Shown here in pieces: positions 9,745 to 18,346 of a stretch of 64,000 nucleotides of DNA. The position numbers and the translations under genes were made by a program. Source of the DNA: Burkholderiaceae bacterium (GTDB lineage Bacteria; Pseudomonadota; Gammaproteobacteria; Burkholderiales; Burkholderiaceae_C); NCBI GenBank assembly GCA_026125795.1, contig JAHCKM010000004.1, forward strand, positions 620,001 to 684,000, written 5' to 3'. A model generated the notes under the pieces. The model searched no databases. It saw only the letters and a program-made list of their open reading frames with translations, and was not told the DNA's origin. Within the stretch, counting starts at the first letter, position 1. Each line of letters begins with the position of its first letter.

Positions 9745-10695
9745 ATGCTTGAAGGTCCGCGCGTGAAGACCTTCGTTCGTATTGCCGAAGTCTGGGTGCC
9801 GTCGGCCGACGGCACGTTGTTGGAGCTGTCCGGTGGCCTGTTCGACGCCGCGCCGGCACTCGGTGCGTTGAGTCGCTCGATGTGCTTCGGGCGTGCCGAG
9901 GGGCTGCCGGGCCGGGCGTGGGAAGAAGGCCGGCCGGTGATGCTGCGCCGACTCGATGGGCCGGTGTTTCGCCGTGCGCAAGCGGCACGCGCCGCCGGTC
10001 TCACCTGCGCCGTGGCGGTCCCCACCTTCGTCGCCGGCGCGCTCACCTCGGTGGTGGTGCTGCTGTGCGGCGACGACGAGGGCGACATCGGCGCGATCGA
10101 GCTGTGGCACAACGACCCGCGGCTGACCGGCGACCTCACGCTGGCCGAGGGTTATTTCGGCGCCACGATGCCTGAACTCGAGATGCTGACGCGCGACGGC
10201 TCGTTGCCGCGCGGCGCCGGCGCACCCGGCCTGGCATGGCAACGCGACGCGGCGGTGTTCATCGACAACGTCGGCACGTCGCCGCAGTTCCTGCGCGCCC
10301 AGACCGCGGCGCATGCCGGCATCGTGCGCGCGCTGGCATTGCCGTGCAGCGTGCGCGTCGATCAGACCTGGGTGCTCAGCTTGCTGTCGTCGGCCAGCCG
10401 GCCGATCGCACGTCGCATCGAAAGCTGGTTGCCAAGCGAGCTGCGCACGCACCTGCAGCGTGCCTACGGTCATTGCGAGGTGCGCGGCCGCATCGCTGCC
10501 GACGCTCCGCGGCCCGACAGCGCCGGCAGCCCGCTGGAGACGGCATGGGTCACCGGCGCCGCGCAGGTCACGGGCCGCGACGCGGTGCGCCGCCTGCACG
10601 AGGGTGATGCGGCCGCGGCCGGCTTCACCGGCATGCTGGCGATTCCAGTGGTCAGCGAGAACACGGTGTCGGAAGTCGTGGCGCTTTACTTCTAG
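9745..10695 (+). CDS. GAF-like repeat protein of unknown function
   Basis: A 316-residue protein downstream of minE. Two similar blocks are visible. The first (about residues 45-110) has LPGRAWEEGRPV followed by FRRAQAARAAGLTCAVAVP. The second (about 160-210) has APGLAWQRDAAVF followed by FLRAQTAAHAGIVRALALP. A shorter third block at the C-terminus has AGFTGMLAIPVVS. This pattern fits GAF sensor domains. No kinase, cyclase or DNA-binding output domain is attached, so it may act through a partner. The start is the first ATG; TTG 9733 and GTG 9763 are alternatives. Its TAG stop overlaps the glcF stop on the other strand within CTAG. Confidence 0.55.
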   Translation: MLEGPRVKTFVRIAEVWVPSADGTLLELSGGLFDAAPALGALSRSMCFGRAEGLPGRAWEEGRPVMLRRLDGPVFRRAQAARAAGLTCAVAVPTFVAGALTSVVVLLCGDDEGDIGAIELWHNDPRLTGDLTLAEGYFGATMPELEMLTRDGSLPRGAGAPGLAWQRDAAVFIDNVGTSPQFLRAQTAAHAGIVRALALPCSVRVDQTWVLSLLSSASRPIARRIESWLPSELRTHLQRAYGHCEVRGRIAADAPRPDSAGSPLETAWVTGAAQVTGRDAVRRLHEGDAAAAGFTGMLAIPVVSENTVSEVVALYF

Positions 10696-11936
10696 CCCGA
10701 CAGCGCCTGATCGAGCACCTCGACCCAATGGCGCACCGGCGTGGTGGTGCCCGATTGCAGGTGCTGGATGCAGCCGATGTTGGCCGACACGATGGTGCTC
10801 GACTGCAGCGCACCCAGGTGTGCGAGCTTGCGATCACGCAGACGGTGCGCCAGCTCGGGCTGCAGCACTGAATAGGTGCCGGCGGAGCCGCAGCACAGGT
10901 GGCTTTCCTGTGGCGCTTCGATCTCGAAGCCGAGCTCCTGAAACGCGGCCTCGACATGTCCGCGCAACTGCTGGCCATGCTGCAGCGTGCAGGGCGCGTG
11001 GTAGGCGAGCCGCCGCGCAGGTGCCCGGTGCAGGCGCGGCTTGAGCGCCGGCACCAGCTCGGGCAGCAACTCACTCAGGTCCCGGGTCAGCGCGCCGATG
11101 CGTTGGGCCTTGCCGGCGTACGCGGGGTCGTTCGCCAGCGCGTGTCCGTACTCCTTGACCGTCACGCCGCAGCCCGACGCGTTCATGACGATCGCTTCGA
11201 CCCGGCCGGCATCGGTCAGGCCTTCGACCAGCGGCCACCAGGCGTCGATGTTGCGCCGCATGTCGGCCAGCCCGCCTTCGCGGTCGGCCAGATGCGTGCG
11301 CAGCGCACCGCAGCAGCCGGCGTCGCCCGCCACCAGCGTCTGGATGCCGGCGGCATCGAGTACGCGCGCGGTGGCCGAGTTGATGTTGGGCATCATCGCC
11401 GGCTGCACGCAGCCCATCAGCATCAGCACCTTGCGCGGGTGCGTGCGCTTGGGCCAGCGTTGCGCCTGCGCGCTCGGACTCGGCGGCACCTTGTGCTTGA
11501 GCACCGCGGGCAGGAACGGCCGCGCCAGGCGCCCGAGCTTCAGCGCCGGCTCGAACAGCGGTGAGGTCATGCCTTGCTTGAGCGCCCAGCGCGCCGCGCG
11601 CTCGTGCGCCGGCCGCTCGACGCGGGCCTCGACAACGGCGCGACCGATGTCCACCAGCTCGCCGTACCTCACGCCCGAAGGGCAGGTGCTTTCGCAGTTG
11701 CGGCAGGTGAGGCAACGATCCAGGTGCACCTGGGTCGCGCGCGTCGGCGCTTCGCCCTCGAGCACCTGCTTGATCAGGTAGATGCGGCCGCGCGGGCCGT
11801 CGAGCTCGTCGCCGAGCAGCTGGTAAGTCGGGCAGGTGGCGGTGCAGAACCCGCAGTGCACGCACTTGCGCAGGATCGCTTCGGCCGCCTCGCCTTCGGG
11901 CGTGCCCTTGAATTCGGAACTGAGCTGCGTTTGCAT
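10692..11936 (-). CDS. glcF: Glycolate oxidase iron-sulfur subunit
   Basis: The protein has 414 residues. Two ferredoxin-type cluster motifs (CVHCGFCTATCP and CLTCRNCESTCPSG, about residues 24-85) precede two CCG-type cysteine-rich domains (with GDAGCCGALR and HLCCGSAGTY). It is the electron-transfer subunit of glycolate dehydrogenase, paired with GlcD and GlcE. The start is the first ATG that begins the family-typical N-terminus. It is separated from glcE by a methyltransferase gene and about 130 bp of repeat-like DNA, so it may have its own expression. Confidence 0.95.
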   Translation of the reverse strand: MQTQLSSEFKGTPEGEAAEAILRKCVHCGFCTATCPTYQLLGDELDGPRGRIYLIKQVLEGEAPTRATQVHLDRCLTCRNCESTCPSGVRYGELVDIGRAVVEARVERPAHERAARWALKQGMTSPLFEPALKLGRLARPFLPAVLKHKVPPSPSAQAQRWPKRTHPRKVLMLMGCVQPAMMPNINSATARVLDAAGIQTLVAGDAGCCGALRTHLADREGGLADMRRNIDAWWPLVEGLTDAGRVEAIVMNASGCGVTVKEYGHALANDPAYAGKAQRIGALTRDLSELLPELVPALKPRLHRAPARRLAYHAPCTLQHGQQLRGHVEAAFQELGFEIEAPQESHLCCGSAGTYSVLQPELAHRLRDRKLAHLGALQSSTIVSANIGCIQHLQSGTTTPVRHWVEVLDQALSG

Positions 11937-12019
11937 CGTCAACGGCGCCCGGCCGCCCAAGGCCGTTGACGGCCTTGCAGGCCGCGCCGGCTTTCGCGGA
12001 GCCGCGGTTCGCAAAGCCC

Positions 12020-12061
12020 ACCTGCCACGGGGGACGGCGAGCGCAGTGAGCTGGGGGGCAT
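12020..12061 (-). repeat. Dispersed intergenic repeat, partial copy C
   Basis: Read on the minus strand this begins ATGCCCCCCAGCTCACTGCG and continues with CTCGCCGTCCCCCG, like the first half of copies A and B. The second half has diverged. It fills most of the gap between the methyltransferase gene and glcF. Confidence 0.55.
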
Positions 12062-12063
12062 CA

Positions 12064-12657
12064 TCAGGTCAGGTCGTAGCTGAGAATCCAGTAGTGGAGG
12101 TGTTCGATCCACCGCGGGTTCCACGCCCGCGCACCGAGCGCGGCAAACGCCTGCTCCCGCGTCGGGAAGTTCTTCAGCACTTCGTGCACGCTGCCGTCGT
12201 CGAGCGCGCGCTGCTGGTAGGTGTTGCCGTCCGCGTCGCGGCGCGAGATCGGGGTGCTGCTGCCGTGAACGTAACGGTTGTCGAGCATCACCACACGCGC
12301 GCCGGGCTCGAGCCGCGCGTGCAAGGCGTGGAGCCACGATGGCAGTCGCGCCAGCGGCACGTGGCTCCACCAAAAGCCGGCAAAAGCGCCGTCGAAGCGT
12401 TGGCCCTCGATCTGCGCGAAAGTGTAGGCGTCGACGACGGCGAAGCGCACGTTGGGCGGCATGGCCTTGGCCCGAGCCACCGCCATCGTCTCGGGGTTCA
12501 GGTCGGTCGCGAGCCAGCTCGTCGCTGCGCTCGCGCCGTGCGGCGTCCACCAGCCGGTGCCGCAAGCCACCTCGAGCACGCGGCGCGCGGCGAACGGCGC
12601 GGGCAGCCACGCTTCCATCGACCGCAGCTCGGCCTGCCTTTCGGGTTTGTAGTACAC
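12064..12657 (-). CDS. Class I SAM-dependent methyltransferase (N-terminus cut off by an amber codon)
   Basis: The frame has the SAM-binding motif I (VLEVACGTGWWTP), a motif II aspartate (ATDLNPETM) and a C-terminal half typical of small class I methyltransferases. The annotated start is a GTG inside the sequence VYYKPERQ. The same frame continues upstream to an ATG at 12726 whose first base overlaps the glcE stop (TGATG), encoding MQPAATEESMRAYYAQRA. A TAG at 12672-12670 interrupts it just before VYERVYYKPERQ. Family proteins normally have an unbroken (Y)YxxRAxxYERxYxKPERQ start, so this is either a nonsense mutation, a sequencing error or re-initiation. The substrate is unknown. Confidence 0.65.
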   Translation of the reverse strand: MYYKPERQAELRSMEAWLPAPFAARRVLEVACGTGWWTPHGASAATSWLATDLNPETMAVARAKAMPPNVRFAVVDAYTFAQIEGQRFDGAFAGFWWSHVPLARLPSWLHALHARLEPGARVVMLDNRYVHGSSTPISRRDADGNTYQQRALDDGSVHEVLKNFPTREQAFAALGARAWNPRWIEHLHYWILSYDLT

Positions 12658-12669
12658 GCGCTCATAGAC

Positions 12670-12726
12670 CTACGCGCGCTGCGCGTAGTACGCACGCATG
12701 GATTCTTCAGTGGCGGCTGGTTGCAT
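12670..12726 (-). other. N-terminal 18 codons of the methyltransferase plus in-frame TAG
   Basis: ATG at 12726 is coupled to the glcE stop and is followed by 18 codons and TAG. The codons after TAG continue the same protein family without a frame change. The break is therefore a single in-frame stop rather than a frameshift. Confidence 0.7.
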
Positions 12727-13853
12727 CACAGATCGGGATAGAGGCGGCCCGGGTTGAACAGGCCATCGGGGTCGAAGCGCGACTTCAGCTCGCGGTGGAT
12801 GCGCAGCAACGGCGCCGTCAGGGGCGTGAAGGCCCCACCCGCCTTGCCGCCACGAAAGGCGCTTGCATGACCGCCGGCCGCGGCAGCCAGCGTGCGCATG
12901 GTCGGCGCGTCCGCCTGGTTGACGATCCAGCGCTGCCCGCCATGCCACTCGATCAATTGCTCGCCTTGTGCGGCCAGCGGCGGCGCGTGCGGCGCCACCG
13001 ACAGGCGCCAAAGCGTGGCACCGGCCTTCACCGCCTCGGCGGCGGCGACGAAGAACTCGTCGCGCTGGTCGCGCAGGTCGCGCCAGAACCGTTCGGCGAC
13101 CGATCCGTCGATCGCTTCGCCGCCGAGCGTCTGCACAGCGGTGCGCACCGCCGCCTCCGCGCCGGCCAGTTGCACCACCAGCATGTCGTTCCACCACGCG
13201 CTGGCGCGCAGCGGCAGCGGTTGTCCGGCCCAGCGCTGCAGTTGTTCGAGCGCTTTGGATTGCGGCCATTCGAAGCGCACGGTGGTGCGTGCCGGCGCAA
13301 TCGGCAGCACCTTCAGCGACACCTCGAGGATCGGCCCCAGGATTCCCATCGAGCCGGCCAGCAGGCGCGAGACGTCGTAGCCGGCCACGTTCTTCATCAC
13401 CTCGCCGCCGAAGCGCAGCACGTCGCCGCGGGCGTTGAGCAGCGCGGCACCGAGCACGAAGTCGCGCACGCCGCCCAGCGCCGCGCGCGCCGGCCCGGCC
13501 AGGCCGGCAGCGACCATGCCGCCCACCGTGCCGCCGCGCGCCGCGGCTTGTTCCGCGCCGTCGAAGCGCGGCGGCTCGAACGCCAGGCACTGGCCGCGCT
13601 CGGCCAGCGCCGTCTCGAGCTCGGCGATCGGCGTGCCGGCGCGCACCGTCACCACCAGTTCGGTGGGTTCGTAGCGCGCGATGCCGGCAAGCGCTGCCAT
13701 CTCCAGCGGCTCGCCGCGCGGCAACTCGCCATAAAAATCCTTGCTGCCGTGGCCGCGCAAGCACAGCGGCGTGCGCGCGGCACGCGCGCTGGCCACCTGA
13801 TCGATCACACAGCGCAGCGCCGCGTCTTCGGCGCCGCGCGCCTGCGCGCTCAA
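12726..13853 (-). CDS. glcE: Glycolate oxidase FAD-binding subunit
   Basis: About 375 residues. A PCMH-type FAD-binding domain (about residues 30-190) includes YEPTELVVTVRAGTP, the GGTVGGMVAAGLAGP loop and RFGGEVMKNVAGYDVSRL. A shorter C-terminal domain ends LFNPGRLY. It pairs with GlcD and GlcF in glycolate oxidation to glyoxylate. No ATG opens the frame. A TTG at 13853 overlaps the glcD stop and has GGAG six bases upstream, which gives the normal N-terminal length; an internal GTG is less likely. Confidence 0.93.
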   Translation of the reverse strand: MSAQARGAEDAALRCVIDQVASARAARTPLCLRGHGSKDFYGELPRGEPLEMAALAGIARYEPTELVVTVRAGTPIAELETALAERGQCLAFEPPRFDGAEQAAARGGTVGGMVAAGLAGPARAALGGVRDFVLGAALLNARGDVLRFGGEVMKNVAGYDVSRLLAGSMGILGPILEVSLKVLPIAPARTTVRFEWPQSKALEQLQRWAGQPLPLRASAWWNDMLVVQLAGAEAAVRTAVQTLGGEAIDGSVAERFWRDLRDQRDEFFVAAAEAVKAGATLWRLSVAPHAPPLAAQGEQLIEWHGGQRWIVNQADAPTMRTLAAAAGGHASAFRGGKAGGAFTPLTAPLLRIHRELKSRFDPDGLFNPGRLYPDL

Positions 13854-15346
13854 AACCGCTCCAGTTCGGGAAACGGCAACAACCCCTTCTTCACGTGCAT
13901 GCGGCCGTACTCGGCACAGCGGTGCAGCGTGGGGATCACCTTGCCGGGGTTGAGCGTGCCGCCGGGGTCGAAGGCCGCCTTCACGCCGAACATCAGCTCG
14001 CGCTCCTGCTCGCTGAACTGCACGCACATCGAGTTGAGCTTCTCCACCCCGACGCCGTGCTCGCCGGTGACGGTGCCGCCGAGCGCCACGCTCAGCTCCA
14101 GGATTTCGGCGCCGAACGCCTCGGCGCGCTGCAGCTGATCGGCTTGGTTGGCGTCGAAAAGGATCAGCGGATGCAGGTTGCCGTCGCCGGCATGGAACAC
14201 ATTGACGCAGCGCAGCCGGTGGCGGTCTTCCATCTGCGCGATCGCGGTGAGCATCTCGGCCAATCGTTTGCGCGGGATGGTCGAGTCCATGCACATGTAG
14301 TCGGGGCTGATGCGGCCCGATGCGGGAAACGCGTTCTTGCGACCGCTCCAGAACCTGAGGCGCTGTGCCTCGTCGCGGCTGATCTCCAGGCGTGTGGCAC
14401 CGGCCCCGGACAACACGGCTTGCATGCGTGCGACCTCCTCTTCCACCTCTTCGGGCGTGCCGTCGCTCTCGCACAGCAGGATCGCGGCGGCATCGAGGTC
14501 GTAGCCGGCGTGCACGAAGTCCTCGACCGCTGCGGTCATCGGTTTGTCCATCATCTCCAGCCCGGCGGGGATCAGGCCGGCCGCGATGATCGCGGCCACC
14601 GCATCACCGGCCTTCGTGATGTCGTCAAAGCTCGCCATCAGGCAGCGCGCAACGCGCGGCCTCGGGAGCAGCTTGACGGTGACCTCGATCGTCACCGCCA
14701 GCATGCCTTCGCTGCCGACCACGATCGACAGCAGATCGAGTCCGGCGCTGTCGAGCGCGTCGGCGCCGAACTCGACCGGCTCGCCTTGCACCGTGAACCC
14801 GCGCACCTTCAGGATGTTGTGCAGCGTGAGGCCGTACTTCAGGCAATGCACGCCGCCGGAGTTCTCGGCCACGTTGCCGCCGATGGTGCACGCGATCTGG
14901 CTCGACGGGTCGGGCGCGTAGTAAAGCCCATGCGGCGCCGCCGCTTCGCTGATCGCGGCATTGCGCACACCGCATTGGACGAGCGCCGTGCGCGCGATCG
15001 GATCGACCTTCACGATGCGGTTGAACTTGGCCAGCGACAGCGTCACGCCGAGCGCGTGCGGCAACGCGCCGCCCGACAAGCCCGTGCCGGCGCCGCGCGC
15101 CACCACCGGCACCTGCAGTGCGTGACAGGCCTTCAGCACCGCGGCGACCTGCGCCTCCGTCTCGGGCAGCGCCACCACGAGCGGCTGCTGGCGATAGGCG
15201 GTGAGCCCGTCGCATTCGTACGGCAGCGTCTCTTCGCGCCGCCACAGCAGCGCGTGCGGCGGCAGCACGGCCGCAAGGGCGGCCACCACGTCGGCCTGGC
15301 GCCGCGTGCGCTCGGCGTGCGTCGGGCTGGGGGCAGCGGCGTCCAT
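13850..15346 (-). CDS. glcD: Glycolate oxidase subunit GlcD (FAD-linked oxidase)
   Basis: A 498-residue VAO/PCMH flavoprotein. The FAD site is seen in VPVVARGAGTGLSGGALP and IGGNVAENSGGVHCLKYG, and the C-terminal oxidase domain contains NVFHAGDGNLHPLILFD and TGEHGVGVEKL. It is the catalytic subunit that oxidises glycolate (or D-lactate-type 2-hydroxyacids) in photorespiration-like salvage. It is first in the minus-strand glcD-glcE-methyltransferase run. A TACAGT hexamer lies seven bases before the ATG. Confidence 0.96.
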   Translation of the reverse strand: MDAAAPSPTHAERTRRQADVVAALAAVLPPHALLWRREETLPYECDGLTAYRQQPLVVALPETEAQVAAVLKACHALQVPVVARGAGTGLSGGALPHALGVTLSLAKFNRIVKVDPIARTALVQCGVRNAAISEAAAPHGLYYAPDPSSQIACTIGGNVAENSGGVHCLKYGLTLHNILKVRGFTVQGEPVEFGADALDSAGLDLLSIVVGSEGMLAVTIEVTVKLLPRPRVARCLMASFDDITKAGDAVAAIIAAGLIPAGLEMMDKPMTAAVEDFVHAGYDLDAAAILLCESDGTPEEVEEEVARMQAVLSGAGATRLEISRDEAQRLRFWSGRKNAFPASGRISPDYMCMDSTIPRKRLAEMLTAIAQMEDRHRLRCVNVFHAGDGNLHPLILFDANQADQLQRAEAFGAEILELSVALGGTVTGEHGVGVEKLNSMCVQFSEQERELMFGVKAAFDPGGTLNPGKVIPTLHRCAEYGRMHVKKGLLPFPELERF

Positions 15347-15401
15347 GCCGTCAACTGTAGCGGCTCGATTCGCCGCGTCGCGGTCAAGGGCGACCGAATC
15401 T

Positions 15402-16577
15402 TCAGTCGAGGAACGCCGTCAGCACGCCGGTGTAGCCGTACAGGTGTCGACGCGCGATCTCGCCGGCGGCATAGAAGCCCACCAGCGGCACGTCGCCCAG
15501 CGCGCGGCGCACGGTCTGCAGCTCGGCCGAGGGCGCACCGAAGTGCGCGCCACCGCGGCCGGTGCACGAGACATAAATCGCGCCGGCGATGCGCCGCGGC
15601 GCGGCGAGGGTCTCATTGCCGGCGACCGCGACGCTGCTCTCGGCCTCTTCGCGCACCTCGGAGCAGATGCGCACCAGGTCGCGTCGCGCTGCCTCGACGT
15701 CGCGCGTGCAGAACGCGAGCTGCGAGCCGACCTCGGCGCTGTCGGCGATGGCGATCGCTGCGCGGTTCGGATCCACACCGATCAAGTGGCGCACGCGCGT
15801 GTCGGCGCCGAACTGCCCGCCGCGCGCCAGCGCAGCGTCACCCTCGTCCGTCAGCCCGACCAGCGTGCGGCGCAGCGCGACCACGGCGCGGGCCGGGTCG
15901 CTCAGATCGACGCCGAGCTCGTCGAGCAGCACCGGCAGCGCGGGTTGGCCGTCGAGTTCGAGGACCAGATTGCGTTCGGCGCTGCTGATGCGCCGCGGCC
16001 TGCCCATCGGTTGACAGCCCTGCGTGACACGTGACACCAACGCCACGTCGGCACTGAACGCCACGCCGGACAGACCCCCTTCGAACACGCCGTCGGCCAA
16101 AGTCAGCGTGCGCGTGCGCGAGCTCGCCAGGCCACCGAACAGGTAGCGTGACTGCAGCCGTTCGCTCAACTCGCCGATCAACGCGGGCAGCTCGTGTGTC
16201 GCCGGGTCGGCATGCACCAGCGCCGACCAGGCGTCGTCGCGCGCCAGCGGTGCGCGGCCGCTGAACAGCGTGAAACTCGTGCGCGGCAGGTCGCACAACA
16301 TCAGCACGATGCCGGGCGTGTCGAAGTACTCGATGCCGCTGGCTGCAACGCCGATGCCCACGCCGCCGGCCACCGACACGCCGGGCCACGTGGCGCGCAC
16401 CGCATCGAGCAGCGCTTCGGCCTGTGCCGCGTGGTGGTCGGTGAAGTACAGAAAGCCGAGTGTCGGCTTGAAGGTGGTGTGGCTGGCGGCGGTGCGCTGC
16501 AGCTGCGAGATCGCGCGTGCCAGAGCCTGCAAGCCATCGGCGTGCGCGGCGTGGGCGTGCAAGAAGGTGGTGGCCAC
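15402..16577 (-). CDS. FIST N/C-domain sensory protein
   Basis: The 391-residue protein has a FIST_N part (about residues 20-220, with the LGFLYFTDHH opening and AGGVGIGVAASG loop) and a FIST_C part (about 220-375, with SCTGRGGAHFG and VPLVGFYAAGEI). FIST domains are thought to bind small ligands such as amino acids and feed signal-transduction or F-box-like partners. There is no attached effector domain. The GTG start sits one base after the phaM stop, so the two genes are translationally coupled. Confidence 0.88.
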   Translation of the reverse strand: MATTFLHAHAAHADGLQALARAISQLQRTAASHTTFKPTLGFLYFTDHHAAQAEALLDAVRATWPGVSVAGGVGIGVAASGIEYFDTPGIVLMLCDLPRTSFTLFSGRAPLARDDAWSALVHADPATHELPALIGELSERLQSRYLFGGLASSRTRTLTLADGVFEGGLSGVAFSADVALVSRVTQGCQPMGRPRRISSAERNLVLELDGQPALPVLLDELGVDLSDPARAVVALRRTLVGLTDEGDAALARGGQFGADTRVRHLIGVDPNRAAIAIADSAEVGSQLAFCTRDVEAARRDLVRICSEVREEAESSVAVAGNETLAAPRRIAGAIYVSCTGRGGAHFGAPSAELQTVRRALGDVPLVGFYAAGEIARRHLYGYTGVLTAFLD

Positions 16578-16578
16578 G

Positions 16579-17229
16579 TCAACCGGTTTTTCGCTTGCGC
16601 GAGGGCGCCCGCGCGCGGGCGGACGCAGGCGGGGCAGATGCCGCGCGCACCGCGCTTTGCGCCACCGCCGCCGGCATCGACGCGGCCTTCCTCAGCGTGC
16701 GGCCGGCGGCATCAATCGATTGTTTGGCCACGGCGCCCGCCAGGTTCTTGGCCGCGTCGGCGGTGCCGTCCTTCATGGCCTGCACGGCGAGCTGCGTGAA
16801 CTGCTGCGTCAGCGCGCCCCACCACTGCATGGGATCGACCACGCCGGCGTTCGACGCCGGGGCGCCGGCCGCCGTGGAGGCACGCGCGCCCTTGGTGGAG
16901 TGGCTGCCCTGGGGCGCGCCGTCGGTCGCGCGCAGCTTCATCGCGTTGCCGAGGTCGCCGACGGCGACGTTCATCGTCTTGAGCGTCGACAGCGTCATGC
17001 GCTGCACCTCGAGCGCCTGGATCGTCGTGGCCAGCATGCGCGCGTTCTGCTCGAGCCAGAACTGCACCGTGCGCAGCTCCTCGATGCGTTTTTCGATCTC
17101 GGCGGGGTCCAGCGTGGGGGCGATCCACTGGCCGACGTTGGGCATCGCGGCGCCCGCGTTCTTGACCAGCCCCTGCAGGAAGTCGAAGCCCGGCACGAGC
17201 TTGGTCAAAGCGGGGCTGGAGTCGGCCAT
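16579..17229 (-). CDS. phaM: PhaM-like polyhydroxyalkanoate granule regulatory protein
   Basis: A 216-residue protein. The N-terminal segment (VPGFDFLQGLVKN) and the central helix (EIEKRIEELRTVQFWLEQN, then TTIQALEVQRMTLSTLK) match the PhaM/PHB-synthase-activator family. The C-terminal tail is Ala/Ser/Pro/Arg-rich and ends RKRKTG, a basic DNA-binding tail as in Ralstonia PhaM, which links PHB granules to the nucleoid and activates PhaC. The start at 17229 has AGGAA upstream; a longer start at 17268 is possible. Confidence 0.8.
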   Translation of the reverse strand: MADSSPALTKLVPGFDFLQGLVKNAGAAMPNVGQWIAPTLDPAEIEKRIEELRTVQFWLEQNARMLATTIQALEVQRMTLSTLKTMNVAVGDLGNAMKLRATDGAPQGSHSTKGARASTAAGAPASNAGVVDPMQWWGALTQQFTQLAVQAMKDGTADAAKNLAGAVAKQSIDAAGRTLRKAASMPAAVAQSAVRAASAPPASARARAPSRKRKTG

Positions 17230-17266
17230 GAAGTTTCCTGCAACGGCGGGTGGTGGGTGAGCGGCC

Positions 17267-17296
17267 ATCGTAGCGGCGATTGCCGGTGCCTGTCAC
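17267..17296 (-). promoter_or_regulatory. Candidate promoter for phaM-FIST
   Basis: On the minus strand, GTGACA and TACGAT are separated by 18 bp in the 78-bp gap between the TraB/GumN gene and phaM. The -35 is an acceptable match and the -10 is fair. This is supported only by spacing and position. Confidence 0.35.
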
Positions 17297-17307
17297 CGCG
17301 CAGCCTT

Positions 17308-18318
17308 CTAAGGCGGAACCAGGCGTTCCACCGTGTAGCCGCGCGCGGCCATCAGGCGCGGCAGACCCTGTTCGCCCGTCATGTGCAAGGCCCCCACCGC
17401 AACCAGCACGCGCTTGCCGTCGCGGTGCAGCGCATCGATGCGCTCAGCCATCGGGGCGTTGCGCTCGTCGTTGAGGCGGCGCATGAATGCGCGGTCTTGC
17501 GGCGTGTCGGCACACTCGCACCACTGCGCATAGTCTTCGATCTCCTGTAGGCGCCCTTCGGCCCAGGCTTCGGCGAGACGGCGCAACAAGGGGCGTGCGC
17601 GGCCCTTTTCGAGCTGCTCGAGCGACTGGTCGAGCAGGCGCTGCGCCTCGCCCGGGTCATTGGGCAACAACAGCGCGAGCTGCGACTGCGCAGTTTCCAG
17701 CGACACGATCGGGCGTTGCTGCGCGCGCGCGGCGGTGGCCAGCACGATCTCCTGCGCAAAACTGGCATCCAGCCCCTCCCAGCGTGCCGCCAGCACGGTG
17801 AGCGTGATCGCCTGCATCAGCGGATTCAGCCGTTGCAGCGCCGACTCGGGCACACAAGCCGCCGCAATCTGGCGCGACAAGCGCGCGCGTTGTGCGTCGG
17901 TGAGCGGCATCGGCGCGGTGGCCAGGGCCGGCGGGTTCTGCAGCACGGCCGGATCGGTCAGATCGAGTTCGAGCGCCAACGTGTCGGTACGGGCCAGCGC
18001 CTCGCGCAAGCGTGGGCCTGCGAAGATCCATGGCATGCGGCCCATGTGCAGCGTGCCGAACAGGTACGAGCTGCGACCATGCTGGGTGATGCGCCACAAG
18101 AAGCCGCGGTCGCGAGCGTCGCGTTGCGCGGCCTGGACCTGTTCGGCGGTGGGCGGCTTGGCCACCGGCGGACAGCCCGTCGCTGCACCCGGCGCGCTCG
18201 CGGCCTCGGCCGCGGCGGCAATCTGGCTCGCGCCCCAACACACCAGCGCAAGCCACAGATGCCAGCGCCGCCGATGCGTGGGCCGGGAATTGAGCAAAGG
18301 TTGGATCGGCATGCGCAT
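17308..18318 (-). CDS. TraB/GumN-family protein
   Basis: A 336-residue exported protein: a basic N-terminus and hydrophobic segment ending near AAAAEAAS, then a TraB/GumN domain. It carries both GxxH-type motifs of the family (LFGTLHMG near residue 90 and VGALHMTGEQGLP near the C-terminus). The TIKI/TraB superfamily are probable metal-dependent proteases. The role in bacteria is unclear. Its start lies only 28 bp from the divergent DUF3108 gene. Confidence 0.85.
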   Translation of the reverse strand: MRMPIQPLLNSRPTHRRRWHLWLALVCWGASQIAAAAEAASAPGAATGCPPVAKPPTAEQVQAAQRDARDRGFLWRITQHGRSSYLFGTLHMGRMPWIFAGPRLREALARTDTLALELDLTDPAVLQNPPALATAPMPLTDAQRARLSRQIAAACVPESALQRLNPLMQAITLTVLAARWEGLDASFAQEIVLATAARAQQRPIVSLETAQSQLALLLPNDPGEAQRLLDQSLEQLEKGRARPLLRRLAEAWAEGRLQEIEDYAQWCECADTPQDRAFMRRLNDERNAPMAERIDALHRDGKRVLVAVGALHMTGEQGLPRLMAARGYTVERLVPP

Positions 18319-18346
18319 TCCCGCTCATCGATGGCACCATTGTGCG

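Noticed and set aside
7619-9988. Antisense open frame of about 790 codons across the min operon
   Set aside because: It is a shadow of minC, minD and minE, with no domain and no plausible start signal.
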